Of a DNA stretch of 64,000 nt, positions 9,027 to 18,104 are shown piece after piece. The stretch is taken from NCBI GenBank assembly GCA_041396125.1, contig JAWKZG010000017.1:58289-122288 (forward strand), in the 5' to 3' direction. The notes below the pieces were generated by a model that saw only the letters and a program-made list of their open reading frames with translations, made no database searches and had not been told where the DNA came from. A program made the translations under genes and the position numbers. The stretch is from JAWKZG01 sp041396125 (GTDB taxonomy: Bacteria; Pseudomonadota; Gammaproteobacteria; Competibacterales; Competibacteraceae). How positions within the stretch are numbered: position 1 is the first letter of the stretch; each line of letters begins with the position of its first letter.

Positions 9027-10400
9027 ATGTCCGAACCATTTTTCAAATTGCGTTCCTTTCCCGGTCATATCTGGCCACCGCTGCCAGCCAGCGGTAATGC
9101 GCGGGTATGGAGTGCGTATCAAAGCCTCACACACAGCCAATGGCTAGCACCGCAGGATTTGCTTGAACAACAATTGCAGCAGATTCGGGCACTACTGCAG
9201 CACTGCCGGCAACATGTGCCGTATTATCGGGATCAATTCCAAAAACAGGCTATTGAACCGGAGCAGGTGCGCTCACTGGCCGATTTTCGCTGCCTGCCCG
9301 TGCTGCGTCGCCACGCTGCCCAGCGGCATGCTGGCGCGCTGCAAGCCAGACAGCTGCCTCAGGGCATGCAGGCAACCGGTGCCAGCAGCACGTCGGGCAC
9401 CACGGGCGAGCCGCTGCGGGTGCTGTATACCAATGTTACGCGCTTGTGGTGGGCGGCCCTGTTTTTGCGCGATCTGGAGTGGTGTGAGATGGACCCGCGT
9501 GGAGTTATCGCGGTTATCCGGCCGATGGATCAAAGCATTCAAAGCCCCGAACCCCGCTGTGTAGCAGGCTGGCAAACCGGTCTGAATGAGCTGATCGAGT
9601 CCGGCCCCTGTCATATTCTCAGTACGCATGCCGAACCGCGCCAGCAGATGCGCTGGTTGCTCGACGTACAACCTGACTATCTGCTCAGTTCACCGTCCAA
9701 TCTGGCGCATTTGGCAAATTTTCCGGAAGCGGCAAAACTGCACCGTTTACGCGGTATTCAGGCGGTACACGAAGCCCTGCCCGACACAACCCGCCAACAG
9801 ATTGAAACCCGCTTTGGGGTACCGGTGCGCAATACATATTCCTGCGAGGAAGCTGGTTATCTGGCCTCACCCTGCCCGGCTGGACACGGCCTGCACGTGC
9901 ATGCCGAAAATGTCTTACTCGAAGTTCTGGATGAAAACAATCAACCTTGCCCGCCGGGACAACCGGGGCGTGTTGTTTTAACCCTCTTGCAGAATTACCG
10001 CAGTCCGTTTATCCGCTATATGATTGGCGATATCGCAACACAGGGGCCGACCTGCCCCTGTGGCCGGGGCTTACCGCTGCTCACCGACATCCAGGGTAAA
10101 ACCCGGCCTTTACTGCTGCTACCGAACGGACAGCGCCGCGACCCTCAGGTTTTGATGGATTTATTGATCGCACAACCCTTGTCGCGGGCGTTTTATCAGT
10201 TTCAGCTGGTGCAGGAAACCGCCGATTTTTTTCGCATCCGCCTGGTGCCCAGCCCGGCGTACCAGGCAACGACGGCAACCGCCTTAAAACATACCGTACA
10301 AACCCATCTGGGGTTTGCCGTAACCGTTCAGATTGAGCTTGTTGATCGCATTCCACTACACCCTAACGGCAAGCAATCCGGCCTGATTGTGAACTGTTGA
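9027..10400 (+). CDS. PaaK/CapK-family adenylate-forming protein
   Basis: A 457-residue protein related to phenylacetate-CoA ligase and the CapK/coenzyme F390-synthetase-like group. The ATP-binding loop is seen as GASSTSGTTGEPLRV (about 113-127); YSCEEAGYL and GRVVLTLLQNYRSPFIRYMIGD mark the following adenylate-binding core, and CPCGRGLP is a cysteine-rich turn common in this group. It presumably activates a carboxylate as an acyl-adenylate, but the acceptor is unknown. CapK relatives often lie in polysaccharide or surface-modification loci. Here it is 82 bases upstream of a secreted glycine-rich protein and a sulfotransferase in the same direction, which suggests a surface-related role. Confidence 0.83.
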   Translation: MSEPFFKLRSFPGHIWPPLPASGNARVWSAYQSLTHSQWLAPQDLLEQQLQQIRALLQHCRQHVPYYRDQFQKQAIEPEQVRSLADFRCLPVLRRHAAQRHAGALQARQLPQGMQATGASSTSGTTGEPLRVLYTNVTRLWWAALFLRDLEWCEMDPRGVIAVIRPMDQSIQSPEPRCVAGWQTGLNELIESGPCHILSTHAEPRQQMRWLLDVQPDYLLSSPSNLAHLANFPEAAKLHRLRGIQAVHEALPDTTRQQIETRFGVPVRNTYSCEEAGYLASPCPAGHGLHVHAENVLLEVLDENNQPCPPGQPGRVVLTLLQNYRSPFIRYMIGDIATQGPTCPCGRGLPLLTDIQGKTRPLLLLPNGQRRDPQVLMDLLIAQPLSRAFYQFQLVQETADFFRIRLVPSPAYQATTATALKHTVQTHLGFAVTVQIELVDRIPLHPNGKQSGLIVNC

Positions 10401-10482
10401 ACGGCTAAATTCACAAGACACTGCTCGCGCTGTCTGGTATTTTTGACAATATTTTATTTTTTTACCAAAAAAGGTCTCTATT

Positions 10483-12516
10483 ATGCAACATACCACTCAG
10501 GATATGATCCCGCGTCGCACGGTTTTGGCCAGTGCGATACTCATCGCACTGGGCGGTACGGCGCAGGCGGCCAATTTTACGGTCAGCGACGAAACAACAT
10601 TAATCACAGCAATTAAAACGGCCAATACCAATAATGAAGACGATACCATTCAGATTCCGGCCAACACCACCATCTCGCTAACCCGCTTCCTGCCTCTGAT
10701 CAACAGCAACATCAACATCGAAGGCGCTGACCAAGCCACCTCAATAGTCGATGGTAACAATACCGGTGACCGGATTTTCTTTGTCCGCAGCGGCACTGTG
10801 AGTTTTAGCAATCTAACACTGCAAAACGGCACTGCGCGAGGTGGCGGCGCGGGTGGTGAAGGCGGTAGCGGCGGTGGCGGCGGTGGTGCCGGTCTGGGTG
10901 GCGCTTTATTCATCTATGACGGCAGCGTTAGTATCGAGAACGTAATATTTGAGAACAACAGAGCTTTCGGCGGTGGGGGCAGCTCGCTCAATAACAACTA
11001 TGCCGGTGGTGGTGGTGGTGGTGGCGGTATGGGCGGTAAGGGCGGCGCGGGTGTCGAAGGCGGCGGTGGCGGCGGTGGTGGACTGTTCGGGAACGGGGGG
11101 TACTCTGGCGGCGGTGGCGGCGGGTTTTACAGAGGTGGCAGCGCATTTGCTGCCTACGGTGGCGGTGGCGGTGGCGGTTATACGGGTGCTGGCCTTACTG
11201 CATCGGACGACGGCGGCAATGGTGGCCCGAATGGCACGGATGGCATGAACGGCGAAGATACGAATTTAGCTAACGGTGGCCTGGGCTACTCGGGTGGCGG
11301 TGGCGGTGCTGGCGGCGAAGCAGGCTTGGATTGTGTTGATTTTGGCAGCAATGGTGGTGCGGGTGACAATGGCGGTGCGGGTGGCATTGGTGGCTATGCC
11401 GGTGGTGGCGGTGGCGCGGGTGCAGGCCCTCGTGGCGGCAACGGGTGTGATGCAAATGTAGTTAATCCCGACAGTAACGTTATCAAAGTTATCGATGATG
11501 GCAACGGCGGCAACGGTGGCAGCGGCGGCTTCGGTGGTAACGGTGGTAACGGTGGCTTTGGCGGCGGGGCCGGCGGCGGTAATTTTGGAGGCTCCGGCGG
11601 TAACGGTGGTGACGGCGATCTCCGCAATGCCGGTTACGGCGGAATAGGTGGCAGCGGCGGCAGCGGCGGCAGCGGTGGCAGCGGCGGCTTCGGTGGTGGT
11701 GGTGCTGGCGGCGGCGGTGGCGGCAGTGGCGGCTATGGTGGTGCCGGTGGTGAAGGTGGCGGCAACGGTGGCAACGGTGGACCCGGTGGACCCGGCGGCG
11801 ACGGCGGTTTCGGTGGTGGTGGCGGGGCTGGTGGACCCGGCGGACCCGGTGGCTATAGCGGTTTTGGCATTGAATTTAGCGGTTCAGACGGTATAGACGC
11901 GCCGGGGGGTATCGGTGGCCTGGGCGGTTTCGGCGGCGGCGGTGGCGCAGGTGGCCCAGACGCCAGTCCCAACGATCAGAACATTTTTCCGACGAAAGCC
12001 GAGGCCGGCAATGGCGGCTATGGTGGTGGCAACGGCAACGCTCTTAATGGCGGCGGTGGCGCAGGCCTGGGCGGCGCGATCTTTATTCGCCAAGGTACAT
12101 TGGATATGAACACGGTCCTGTTCACAGGCAATACAACACAGGGCGGTAGTTCCCCCGCAACAGCCGGCCAAGCTAAAGGTGGCGCCGTATTTGCTATTAC
12201 AGCAGCCAGTCTGGCCAACCATAACGGCAGCAGTCAGGGACTGCCTGGCACACTGCCGACGGTCACCGGCTGCGGCAATACCTTTGACAGCAATATCGCA
12301 GATGATGCTGCTGCTCCTGATCCTGCGCAGAATGATACGGATAACCCGGATACTTTTGGTGCCTCCTGGACTGAGGTGACTGCTACCTGCGATGACGGTA
12401 TAAACCTGCCCATATTCCCCGTCGTACCCGCTGAAATACCCACGCTCAGCAATTGGGCGCTGGCGTTGCTTGCCAGCTGCTTTGGCTGGCTGGTGTGGTG
12501 GCGGCGTCGAAGCTAA
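10483..12516 (+). CDS. Glycine-rich beta-helix surface protein with IPTL-CTERM-like tail
   Basis: A 677-residue secreted protein. An N-terminal signal (hydrophobic segment about 14-30 ending GTAQA) is followed by a pectin-lyase-like beta-helix start (residues 32-115, with TTLITAIKTANTNNEDD and NINIEGADQ). Residues about 120-530 are mostly Gly-Gly-X runs, broken by short helix-rung segments such as GALFIYDGSVSIENVIFENN and GAIFIRQGTLDMNTVLFTGN. The C-terminus has IPTLSNWALALL, a hydrophobic stretch and a final WWRRRS, the pattern of the IPTL-CTERM sorting signal read by exosortases. The protein is thus predicted to be exported and processed at its C-terminus. The flanking adenylating enzyme and sulfotransferase are collinear. 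No exosortase is visible in this window. Confidence 0.85.
   Translation: MQHTTQDMIPRRTVLASAILIALGGTAQAANFTVSDETTLITAIKTANTNNEDDTIQIPANTTISLTRFLPLINSNINIEGADQATSIVDGNNTGDRIFFVRSGTVSFSNLTLQNGTARGGGAGGEGGSGGGGGGAGLGGALFIYDGSVSIENVIFENNRAFGGGGSSLNNNYAGGGGGGGGMGGKGGAGVEGGGGGGGGLFGNGGYSGGGGGGFYRGGSAFAAYGGGGGGGYTGAGLTASDDGGNGGPNGTDGMNGEDTNLANGGLGYSGGGGGAGGEAGLDCVDFGSNGGAGDNGGAGGIGGYAGGGGGAGAGPRGGNGCDANVVNPDSNVIKVIDDGNGGNGGSGGFGGNGGNGGFGGGAGGGNFGGSGGNGGDGDLRNAGYGGIGGSGGSGGSGGSGGFGGGGAGGGGGGSGGYGGAGGEGGGNGGNGGPGGPGGDGGFGGGGGAGGPGGPGGYSGFGIEFSGSDGIDAPGGIGGLGGFGGGGGAGGPDASPNDQNIFPTKAEAGNGGYGGGNGNALNGGGGAGLGGAIFIRQGTLDMNTVLFTGNTTQGGSSPATAGQAKGGAVFAITAASLANHNGSSQGLPGTLPTVTGCGNTFDSNIADDAAAPDPAQNDTDNPDTFGASWTEVTATCDDGINLPIFPVVPAEIPTLSNWALALLASCFGWLVWWRRRS
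10840..12080 (+). repeat. Low-complexity GGN (glycine codon) tract
   Basis: About 1.2 kb of in-frame GGT/GGC-rich DNA encoding Gly-Gly-X repeats within the surface protein. The repeat is imperfect and codons vary, so it is protein-level rather than simple-sequence repetition. Opposite-strand reading frames here give proline-rich nonsense and were discarded. Confidence 0.85.
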
Positions 12517-12537
12517 GCTCAACACGTTAACGGCCAG

Positions 12538-13398
12538 ATGTTAGAACGGGAGCTGATCTATGTCACTGGCCTGCCCCGGGCAGGCTCTACGCTATTATGC
12601 CAGCTGCTGGGCCAGCACCCGGATATTTACAGCACCGGCCACAGCTCGCCACTGTGCCACACGCTGGATAAGCTGCGCGCTACCCTCAGCGATGATCCGT
12701 TTCTGCTGGCGCAACTCGATGTTGATTTTGAGTTGGTTTATGCGCGCTTGCTGAATGCCTACCGGGGCTTCATGATGGGTTGGTTTGCTGAAACCGGGCA
12801 AGCCTGGGCGGTGGATAAAAACCGCGGCTGGCTGGGGATGATCGAAACCCTTGAGCAACTCGACCCCGATTTCAAAATGCTGGTCTGTGTACGCGAATTA
12901 AGCCAGGTCTACGGCTCGATTGAAGCACAGCACCAGAAAACCCTATTACTGGATTTCCCGGATCATTTAGCCGGTCACTCACGTTATGCACGCGCCAATG
13001 CGCTGTTTCAGGACGATGGCGTGATTGGCCGCCCTTTGCGCGCTCTACAAAGTGTGCAGGATTTACCCCCAGCCCTGCAGGATCGGATTTTTTATGTTGT
13101 ATTCGAACATTTAATGCAAGCGCCGCAGGATGTCATGCACAGTATCTGGTCATGGCTCGGTACGCCCCGGATGGAATTTAATCCTGCTGAGCTTGCCGTC
13201 AAACCGCATGAAAGCGACAGTTATTATCGTTTCAAATATCCGCACACTACGCGCAACGCTATTGCCGCACCCCGCCAGCATGCAGTTCCCATCCGCATCA
13301 ACACCGATATACGTGTAAAATTCGAGTGGTTTTATCAGTTGTTTTATCCGGGCTTGCTACCGTCCAAACAACGACAAAACCCCCATAAAAATTCATAA
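12538..13398 (+). CDS. Sulfotransferase family protein
   Basis: A 286-residue cytosolic-type sulfotransferase. The 5'-phosphosulfate-binding loop is GLPRAGSTLL (residues about 10-19), and the 3'-phosphate-binding region with conserved Arg is the VCVRELSQVYGSIEAQ segment (about 119-134). It would transfer sulfate from PAPS to an unknown hydroxyl or amine acceptor, either a glycan, lipid or protein. The gene starts 21 bases after the glycine-rich surface protein gene, so it is most likely in the same transcript. No PAPS-synthesis genes are nearby. The family is clear; the acceptor is not. Confidence 0.85.
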   Translation: MLERELIYVTGLPRAGSTLLCQLLGQHPDIYSTGHSSPLCHTLDKLRATLSDDPFLLAQLDVDFELVYARLLNAYRGFMMGWFAETGQAWAVDKNRGWLGMIETLEQLDPDFKMLVCVRELSQVYGSIEAQHQKTLLLDFPDHLAGHSRYARANALFQDDGVIGRPLRALQSVQDLPPALQDRIFYVVFEHLMQAPQDVMHSIWSWLGTPRMEFNPAELAVKPHESDSYYRFKYPHTTRNAIAAPRQHAVPIRINTDIRVKFEWFYQLFYPGLLPSKQRQNPHKNS

Positions 13399-13492
13399 TT
13401 CGATTGCAGTGCTGCTCCGTCAGCACAAGTGTATGCGTGCCAAACTGGACGATAAATCCAATCCGAATCCCTGACCCTAAAGGCTAATCACT

Positions 13493-14914
13493 ATGAGCGA
13501 TGATTCTCTGCATTATCAAACTATTGAAACACTGGCACCGCGCATCCAGAGCGGTGAGGTCTCGCCGGTAGCACTGACCGCAACCTTGCTGGATCGTATC
13601 CGGGCGCTGAATCCGCGCCTGAATGCCTTCCGCCTGATTGCAGAAGAGCGTGCCCTGGCAGCGGCGCAAGCGGCCGAGCTGCAAATCAAATCCGGTCAGT
13701 ATCTGGGCCCTTTGCACGGTATTCCCTACGTGACCAAAGATTTGTTCGACGTGGCCGGACTGCCGACCACAGCCGGCTCCAAAACCCTGGAAAACAATAT
13801 TGCCAGCGCCGACAGCACTGTCACCCGCAAGCTGGCCCAGGCCGGGATGATTCTGCTGGGCAAAACCAATACGGTTGAATTCGCGTTTGGTTCCGTCGGC
13901 ATCAACCACAGTCATGGCACCCCGCACAACCCCTGGCAGCAGGAGCCGCATACGCCCGGTGGTTCCAGCAGCGGCTCGGCGGTAGCGGTAGCAGCAGGTC
14001 TGACGCCGCTGGGAACCGGCTCGGACACCGCCTGCTCGGTGCGCACACCGGCCGCGTTGTGCGGCATTGTCGGCCTGAAAACCACGGTTGGCCGGATCAG
14101 CCGGGCGGGCGTGTTTCCGCTCAGTGAAACGCTGGATTCGATCGGCCCGCTGACCCGTTCCGTTTACGATGCCGCTGTAGTGTGCAACGCGCTGCAAGGC
14201 CCCGATGAGCAAGACCCCGTCACCTTGCAGGCCGTACCGGTCGATCCGCTGGGACAACTCGATGCAGGCGTCAAAAACCTGCGCCTGGCGTTTGCGGAAA
14301 CCGCTTTTTTTGATGACCTGGATCCCGAGATTGAAGCAGCGGTGCGCGACAGTGGCAAGGTCTTTCGTGAGCTTGGTGCCCAGCTCGACAGTATCGACTA
14401 TCCGCAAGCTGCTCAAGCCCTGCAAATTCCGTTGTCTCTGTCCATGGTGGAAGGTGCGGCGTTCAACCGCGAGCGGCTGGATCAACAGCTGGCACAACTC
14501 GATCCAATCGTTGGCCCGCGCATGTTACTGGGCCGTGATATCCCGGCACCAGCTTATTTCGCCGCCCTGCGGGATGTGCAACGTCTGCGCCGCAGCCAAA
14601 TAGCCACCCTGCGTGATGTCGATGCCCTGCTGGTGCCGTCCTGCATGGTGCCGGCGCTGCCGCTGGCTGAGGTGGATAAGGATTTCGATAATTACATGCA
14701 TTACGCCCGGGTGTATATGCGTAACAGCCTGATCGGCAATTTGCTGAATTTATGTGCGGTCAGCGTGCCTTGCGGCTTTACCCGTAAAGGTCTGCCGATA
14801 GGTCTGATGATTTACGCCAAGCCGTTTCGCGAAGATATTGCGCTGCGGGTGGCCTATGCTTACGAAAAAGCCACTGCGTATACTCAGCAGCACCCGACCC
14901 TGGATTGGTTATAG
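13493..14914 (+). CDS. Amidase signature family enzyme
   Basis: A 473-residue member of the GatA/AtzF amidase-signature family. The Ser-cisSer-Lys triad is visible as Lys82 (GIPYVTKDLFD), the cis-Ser in TPGGSSSGS (about 158) and the nucleophile Ser182. The usual GSDTGGSIR motif around the nucleophile reads GSDTACSVR here, keeping the serine but changing the two glycines before it. The enzyme would hydrolyse an amide to acid plus ammonia; the substrate is unknown. It is not in a gatCAB arrangement, so tRNA amidation is unlikely. It is convergent with the diguanylate cyclase gene. Confidence 0.9.
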   Translation: MSDDSLHYQTIETLAPRIQSGEVSPVALTATLLDRIRALNPRLNAFRLIAEERALAAAQAAELQIKSGQYLGPLHGIPYVTKDLFDVAGLPTTAGSKTLENNIASADSTVTRKLAQAGMILLGKTNTVEFAFGSVGINHSHGTPHNPWQQEPHTPGGSSSGSAVAVAAGLTPLGTGSDTACSVRTPAALCGIVGLKTTVGRISRAGVFPLSETLDSIGPLTRSVYDAAVVCNALQGPDEQDPVTLQAVPVDPLGQLDAGVKNLRLAFAETAFFDDLDPEIEAAVRDSGKVFRELGAQLDSIDYPQAAQALQIPLSLSMVEGAAFNRERLDQQLAQLDPIVGPRMLLGRDIPAPAYFAALRDVQRLRRSQIATLRDVDALLVPSCMVPALPLAEVDKDFDNYMHYARVYMRNSLIGNLLNLCAVSVPCGFTRKGLPIGLMIYAKPFREDIALRVAYAYEKATAYTQQHPTLDWL

Positions 14915-14969
14915 CGGTTTAGCGTCAGGATTATAGCGCCGGGCCGATGGGCGGGAATCTGCTCACCGG

Positions 14970-15848
14970 CTAGCCCACGACCTGATTCTTGCCTCTGGCT
15001 TTGGCCTGATAAAGGTTTTCATCCGCCCGCTGCAGCAGGCTCTCAGTTGAAGCAAGCTGCGGGGAAAAACTGCTGACGCCAATACTGACCGTGACGCGCA
15101 GACTGTCCTGTTCCTGATTGATATCCAGTTGCTCGATAGCCTGGCGGATATTCTCGGCAATGCTGCAAGCAGCCATAAGATCGGTATCCGGCAATAGCAC
15201 ACACAATTCCTCACCGCCATAACGGCCGGCGAAATCGGTTTCCCGGATCGTGTTTTGCAGGGTGGAGCTGCTTAGTTTAAGCACCAAATCACCGACCTGA
15301 TGGCCGAAACTGTCATTGATGCTCTTGAAGTCGTCGAGGTCACACAGGAGAACGCTGAGTGGTGTTCCATCGTGTTCAGCACGAGCCACTTCGAGAGCAA
15401 ACTGCTTGTCAAGAAAGCGCCGGGTGAGCAAACCGGTCAGACCGTCGGCTTTGACCGAATCGATCATTTCCTCGAGGTATTCACTTTCAACTTCCGACTG
15501 GTGCGAGAATTTCAGCAAGGTGTTGCCAATCGCAATCAGATCACCATCCAGCAATGTCCAGTGATCGATTTTCTGATTGTTGACATAAGTCCCGTTGGTG
15601 CTGTTCAGATCTTCCAGCGTGGAACTGCCCGTATCGGGGGTCAGAATACGGGCATGGCGGCGGGAGGCCCGGCCATCTTCCAGGACAATATCTGCATCCA
15701 GCGCCCGGCCAATTACGATTTCCGATTTCAGCAAAGGATAGCGGTGCGCAATATCCTTGCCTGTCATCACCACCAGAAAGGGCTTCTTGGTAAGCTGCAG
15801 GGCGTGAAATGCCGTTAATGCGGTAGTTTCGGAAAAATCGCTGCTCAT
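14970..15848 (-). CDS. FHA-domain diguanylate cyclase
   Basis: A 292-residue cytosolic protein joining a phosphothreonine-reading FHA domain (about 30-110; IVIGRALDADIVL, SRRHARI, LEDLNSTNGTYVN) to a GGDEF domain (about 125-292). The active site reads GGEEL and is followed by the usual SIGVSS segment, so cyclic-di-GMP synthesis is expected. The inhibitory I-site is present as RETD, five residues before the active site (RETDFAGRYGGEEL), which predicts product feedback inhibition. No membrane segments. The FHA domain implies that Ser/Thr phosphorylation controls it. A PilZ receptor candidate lies at 33.5 kb. Confidence 0.93.
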   Translation of the reverse strand: MSSDFSETTALTAFHALQLTKKPFLVVMTGKDIAHRYPLLKSEIVIGRALDADIVLEDGRASRRHARILTPDTGSSTLEDLNSTNGTYVNNQKIDHWTLLDGDLIAIGNTLLKFSHQSEVESEYLEEMIDSVKADGLTGLLTRRFLDKQFALEVARAEHDGTPLSVLLCDLDDFKSINDSFGHQVGDLVLKLSSSTLQNTIRETDFAGRYGGEELCVLLPDTDLMAACSIAENIRQAIEQLDINQEQDSLRVTVSIGVSSFSPQLASTESLLQRADENLYQAKARGKNQVVG

Positions 15849-15927
15849 TGCGCTATTTAGCCTTAACTGTAGAGCGTGCCATTATCCCTTTTTAGGCCCG
15901 ATAATCAAAGCATGCAGGGCGGCTTTT

Positions 15928-16854
15928 TCAGTACTGTCGTTGTTGTTCCACCTGATTGCACAGTGGCTGCCCCTGCAGCAGGCGCCGGATATTGTCTGCG
16001 ATTTGCCTGGCAGCGGTTTCCGGCCGGGTAAGTCCAGCGATGTGCGGCGTCATGACTACTAGGATGGTGCCAGAAAGGGTGTGTCGATGGCAGCGGTTCC
16101 TGCCCGAAAACATCCAGTACCGCGCCCGCAAGATGTCCACGTCGAGTGCGGCCAGTAAATCGTCCTCGACCACATGACCGCCTCGGGCAACATTTATGAC
16201 CAATGCACCCGGTGGTAAACAGGCCAGATTCTGCCGGTTGAGAATACCGCGGGTCGTCGCGGTCAGCGGCAGCACACAGACCACCACATTGCAGCCGGCC
16301 AGAAAATCCGCCAATTGCTCGTCGCCGGCAAAACAATCGATACCACTCAGATTTTTGGGCGAGCGGCTCCAGCCCTGTACCGGAAAACCCAGATACGCTA
16401 ATTTCTGTGCGATATCCTGCCCGATACTGCCCAGGCCCAGGATACCGACCCGGCAACCGCTGGTTTTCGGTGGTGCCAGCGGCCACCACTCAGCAGCCCG
16501 CTGGAAGGCGCGGTAATCCTCAAAGCGGCGGTGATGCCACAGTGTGGCCGCACAGACGTACTCACTCATTTGCGCAATCAGATCTGGATCGACCAACCGC
16601 GTAATAGGTACGTTTTTCGGCAAGGCCGGATCATCGAATAAAAAATCCACCCCCTGCCCCAACCCGCAGATCAGGCGCAGTTGCGTAAATTGCGCCAGCA
16701 CCCCTGGTGGCGGCTTCCAGACCAGGGCAACCTCGATCGCCTCCGGTTCACTGACGGCCGGCCAGATGTCGAGTTCCAGCTCGGGCAGCACCGAGGCCAT
16801 AGCAGCCTTCCAGGCTGCGGGATCATCGTGAGTACTGATAAAGACTGCGCGCAT
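15928..16854 (-). CDS. D-2-hydroxyacid dehydrogenase, GhrA-like (compensated double frameshift)
   Basis: A 308-residue NAD(P)-dependent 2-hydroxyacid dehydrogenase resembling glyoxylate/hydroxypyruvate reductase A. Visible parts are the Rossmann motif VGILGLGSIGQDIAQKLA, VINVARGGHVVEDDLL with the catalytic Arg, and TPHIAGLTRPETAARQ with the catalytic His. Between them about 25 codons (about 16,065-16,140) read as unrelated sequence, while another frame of the same strand gives GHLAGAVLDVFGQEPLPSTH, the expected segment carrying the catalytic Glu. Thus one indel near 16,138 and a compensating one near 16,066 leave the frame open but replace this segment. As written the enzyme would lack its Glu; a sequencing error is the simpler explanation. 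It would reduce hydroxypyruvate to glycerate. Confidence 0.82.
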   Translation of the reverse strand: MRAVFISTHDDPAAWKAAMASVLPELELDIWPAVSEPEAIEVALVWKPPPGVLAQFTQLRLICGLGQGVDFLFDDPALPKNVPITRLVDPDLIAQMSEYVCAATLWHHRRFEDYRAFQRAAEWWPLAPPKTSGCRVGILGLGSIGQDIAQKLAYLGFPVQGWSRSPKNLSGIDCFAGDEQLADFLAGCNVVVCVLPLTATTRGILNRQNLACLPPGALVINVARGGHVVEDDLLAALDVDILRARYWMFSGRNRCHRHTLSGTILVVMTPHIAGLTRPETAARQIADNIRRLLQGQPLCNQVEQQRQY

Positions 16855-16865
16855 GGCTTACCTCT

Positions 16866-17920
16866 CTACAACGCCTCGGCGATAGCTTTACCGAGCTCCT
16901 CGGTGCTGGCGGTGCCGCCGATATCCGGGGTGCGTGGACCGTCCTGCAGGACCGTTTCAATCGCCTTGAGCACGGCAGCGCTGGCGTCGGAATGTCCCAG
17001 ATGGTCGAGCAGCATGGCACCGGACCAGATCTGGCCGATGGGGTTGGCTATTTTTTGCCGTAGATATCCGGTGCCGAACCGTGTACCGGTTCAAACATGG
17101 AGGGAAATTCGCGTTCCGGATTCAGGTTGGCCGACGGTGCAATGCCGATGGTACCGGTTGTGGCCGGGCCCAGATCGGACAGAATATCGCCAAACAGATT
17201 GGACGCCACCACCACATCAAACCAGTCCGGATGCTGTACGAAATGAGCGGTCAGGATATCCACATGATATTGATCGGTTTTGATCTCGGGATAGTGCTCT
17301 GCCATCGCTTTGACGCGCTCGTCCCAATACGGCATGGAATACACGATGCCATTGGATTTGGTAGCCGAGGTGAGGTGTTTTTTGGGCCGGCTTTGCGCCA
17401 GTTCAAACGCGAAACGCAGAATCCGGTCCACCCCCTGACGGGTGAACACATTCTGCTGCACCACCAGCTCCTGATCGGTGCCGCTATAAAGTCGGCCGCC
17501 AATTTCAGAGTATTCGCCCTCGTTGTTTTCACGCACCACCCAGTAATCGATATCGCCCACCTCACGCCCGGCCAGCGGTGAGGCGATACCAGGCATCAGA
17601 CGAACCGGGCGCAGATTGACATACTGCTTGAATTCGCGCCGGATCGGGATCAGCAGCTGCCACAGCGAAATATGATCCGGCACCCCCGGGAAACCTACCG
17701 CACCCAGATAAATCGCATCGTGCTGGCGAATCTGTTCCAGTCCGTCATCCGGCATCATGCGCCCTTCCCGACTATAGCGTTCACAGCTCCAGTCGAAATG
17801 ATCCCACTGCCATTCAATGCCAAACCGGCTGCCGACAGCATCCAGTACCCGAATACCTTCCGGCAACACTTCCCGGCCAATACCATCGCCGGGAATGCTG
17901 GCAATTTTATACTTTGGCAT
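16866..17920 (-). pseudogene. Tartrate dehydrogenase-like decarboxylating dehydrogenase, frameshifted
   Basis: An isocitrate/isopropylmalate-dehydrogenase-family enzyme closest to tartrate dehydrogenase / D-malate dehydrogenase. Motifs include IASIPGDGIGREVLPEG at the N-terminus, the substrate-binding YVNLRPVRLMPG, NEGEYSEIGGR, HLTSATKSNG, and metal-binding VASNLFGDILSDLGPA. As given the frame stops after PDIYGKK at 17,048. A single extra A in the six-A run at 17,051-17,056 (complement) would restore IANPIGQIWSGAMLLDHLG and extend the protein to 351 residues, the normal length, ending at 16,866. It sits downstream of a TRAP transporter and next to a GhrA-like reductase, a set consistent with tartrate or a related hydroxy acid. 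I consider the frameshift most likely a sequence error. Confidence 0.82.
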
Positions 17921-17926
17921 AGCTTA

Positions 17927-18094
17927 TTACTCCTGCTTGTCAGTGCGCAGAGAAAGTACAAAATCGGCCACTGCCAGCAGCAATACGCCAGCAATAATCA
18001 GCCATAAAGGCAACTCATTCAGTGTTATTGCATAAGTCCCCAGAAAAACCACCGCCAGCACGATGCCGATCAAACCTGAAATCAAATTAGCCAT
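17927..18094 (-). CDS. Small two-helix membrane protein
   Basis: A 55-residue protein starting at the ATG at 18,094 (MANLISGLIGIVLAVVFLG) with two hydrophobic helices (about 4-22 and 28-48) and a charged tail ending RTDKQE. It fills the gap between the amidase and the tartrate-dehydrogenase-like gene, with the last codons (CAGGAG) forming the ribosome binding site of the latter. The position within a same-strand operon, an open frame of good composition and this coupling support it as a real gene. I do not recognise its function; small membrane proteins of this size near transport genes are common. Confidence 0.6.
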   Translation of the reverse strand: MANLISGLIGIVLAVVFLGTYAITLNELPLWLIIAGVLLLAVADFVLSLRTDKQE

Positions 18095-18104
18095 TATGGT
18101 GTTA

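Noticed and set aside
10650..11896. Several open frames overlapping the glycine-rich gene on both strands
   Set aside because: They are products of the low-complexity GGN sequence (Pro-, His- or Ala-Val-rich peptides) without start signals.
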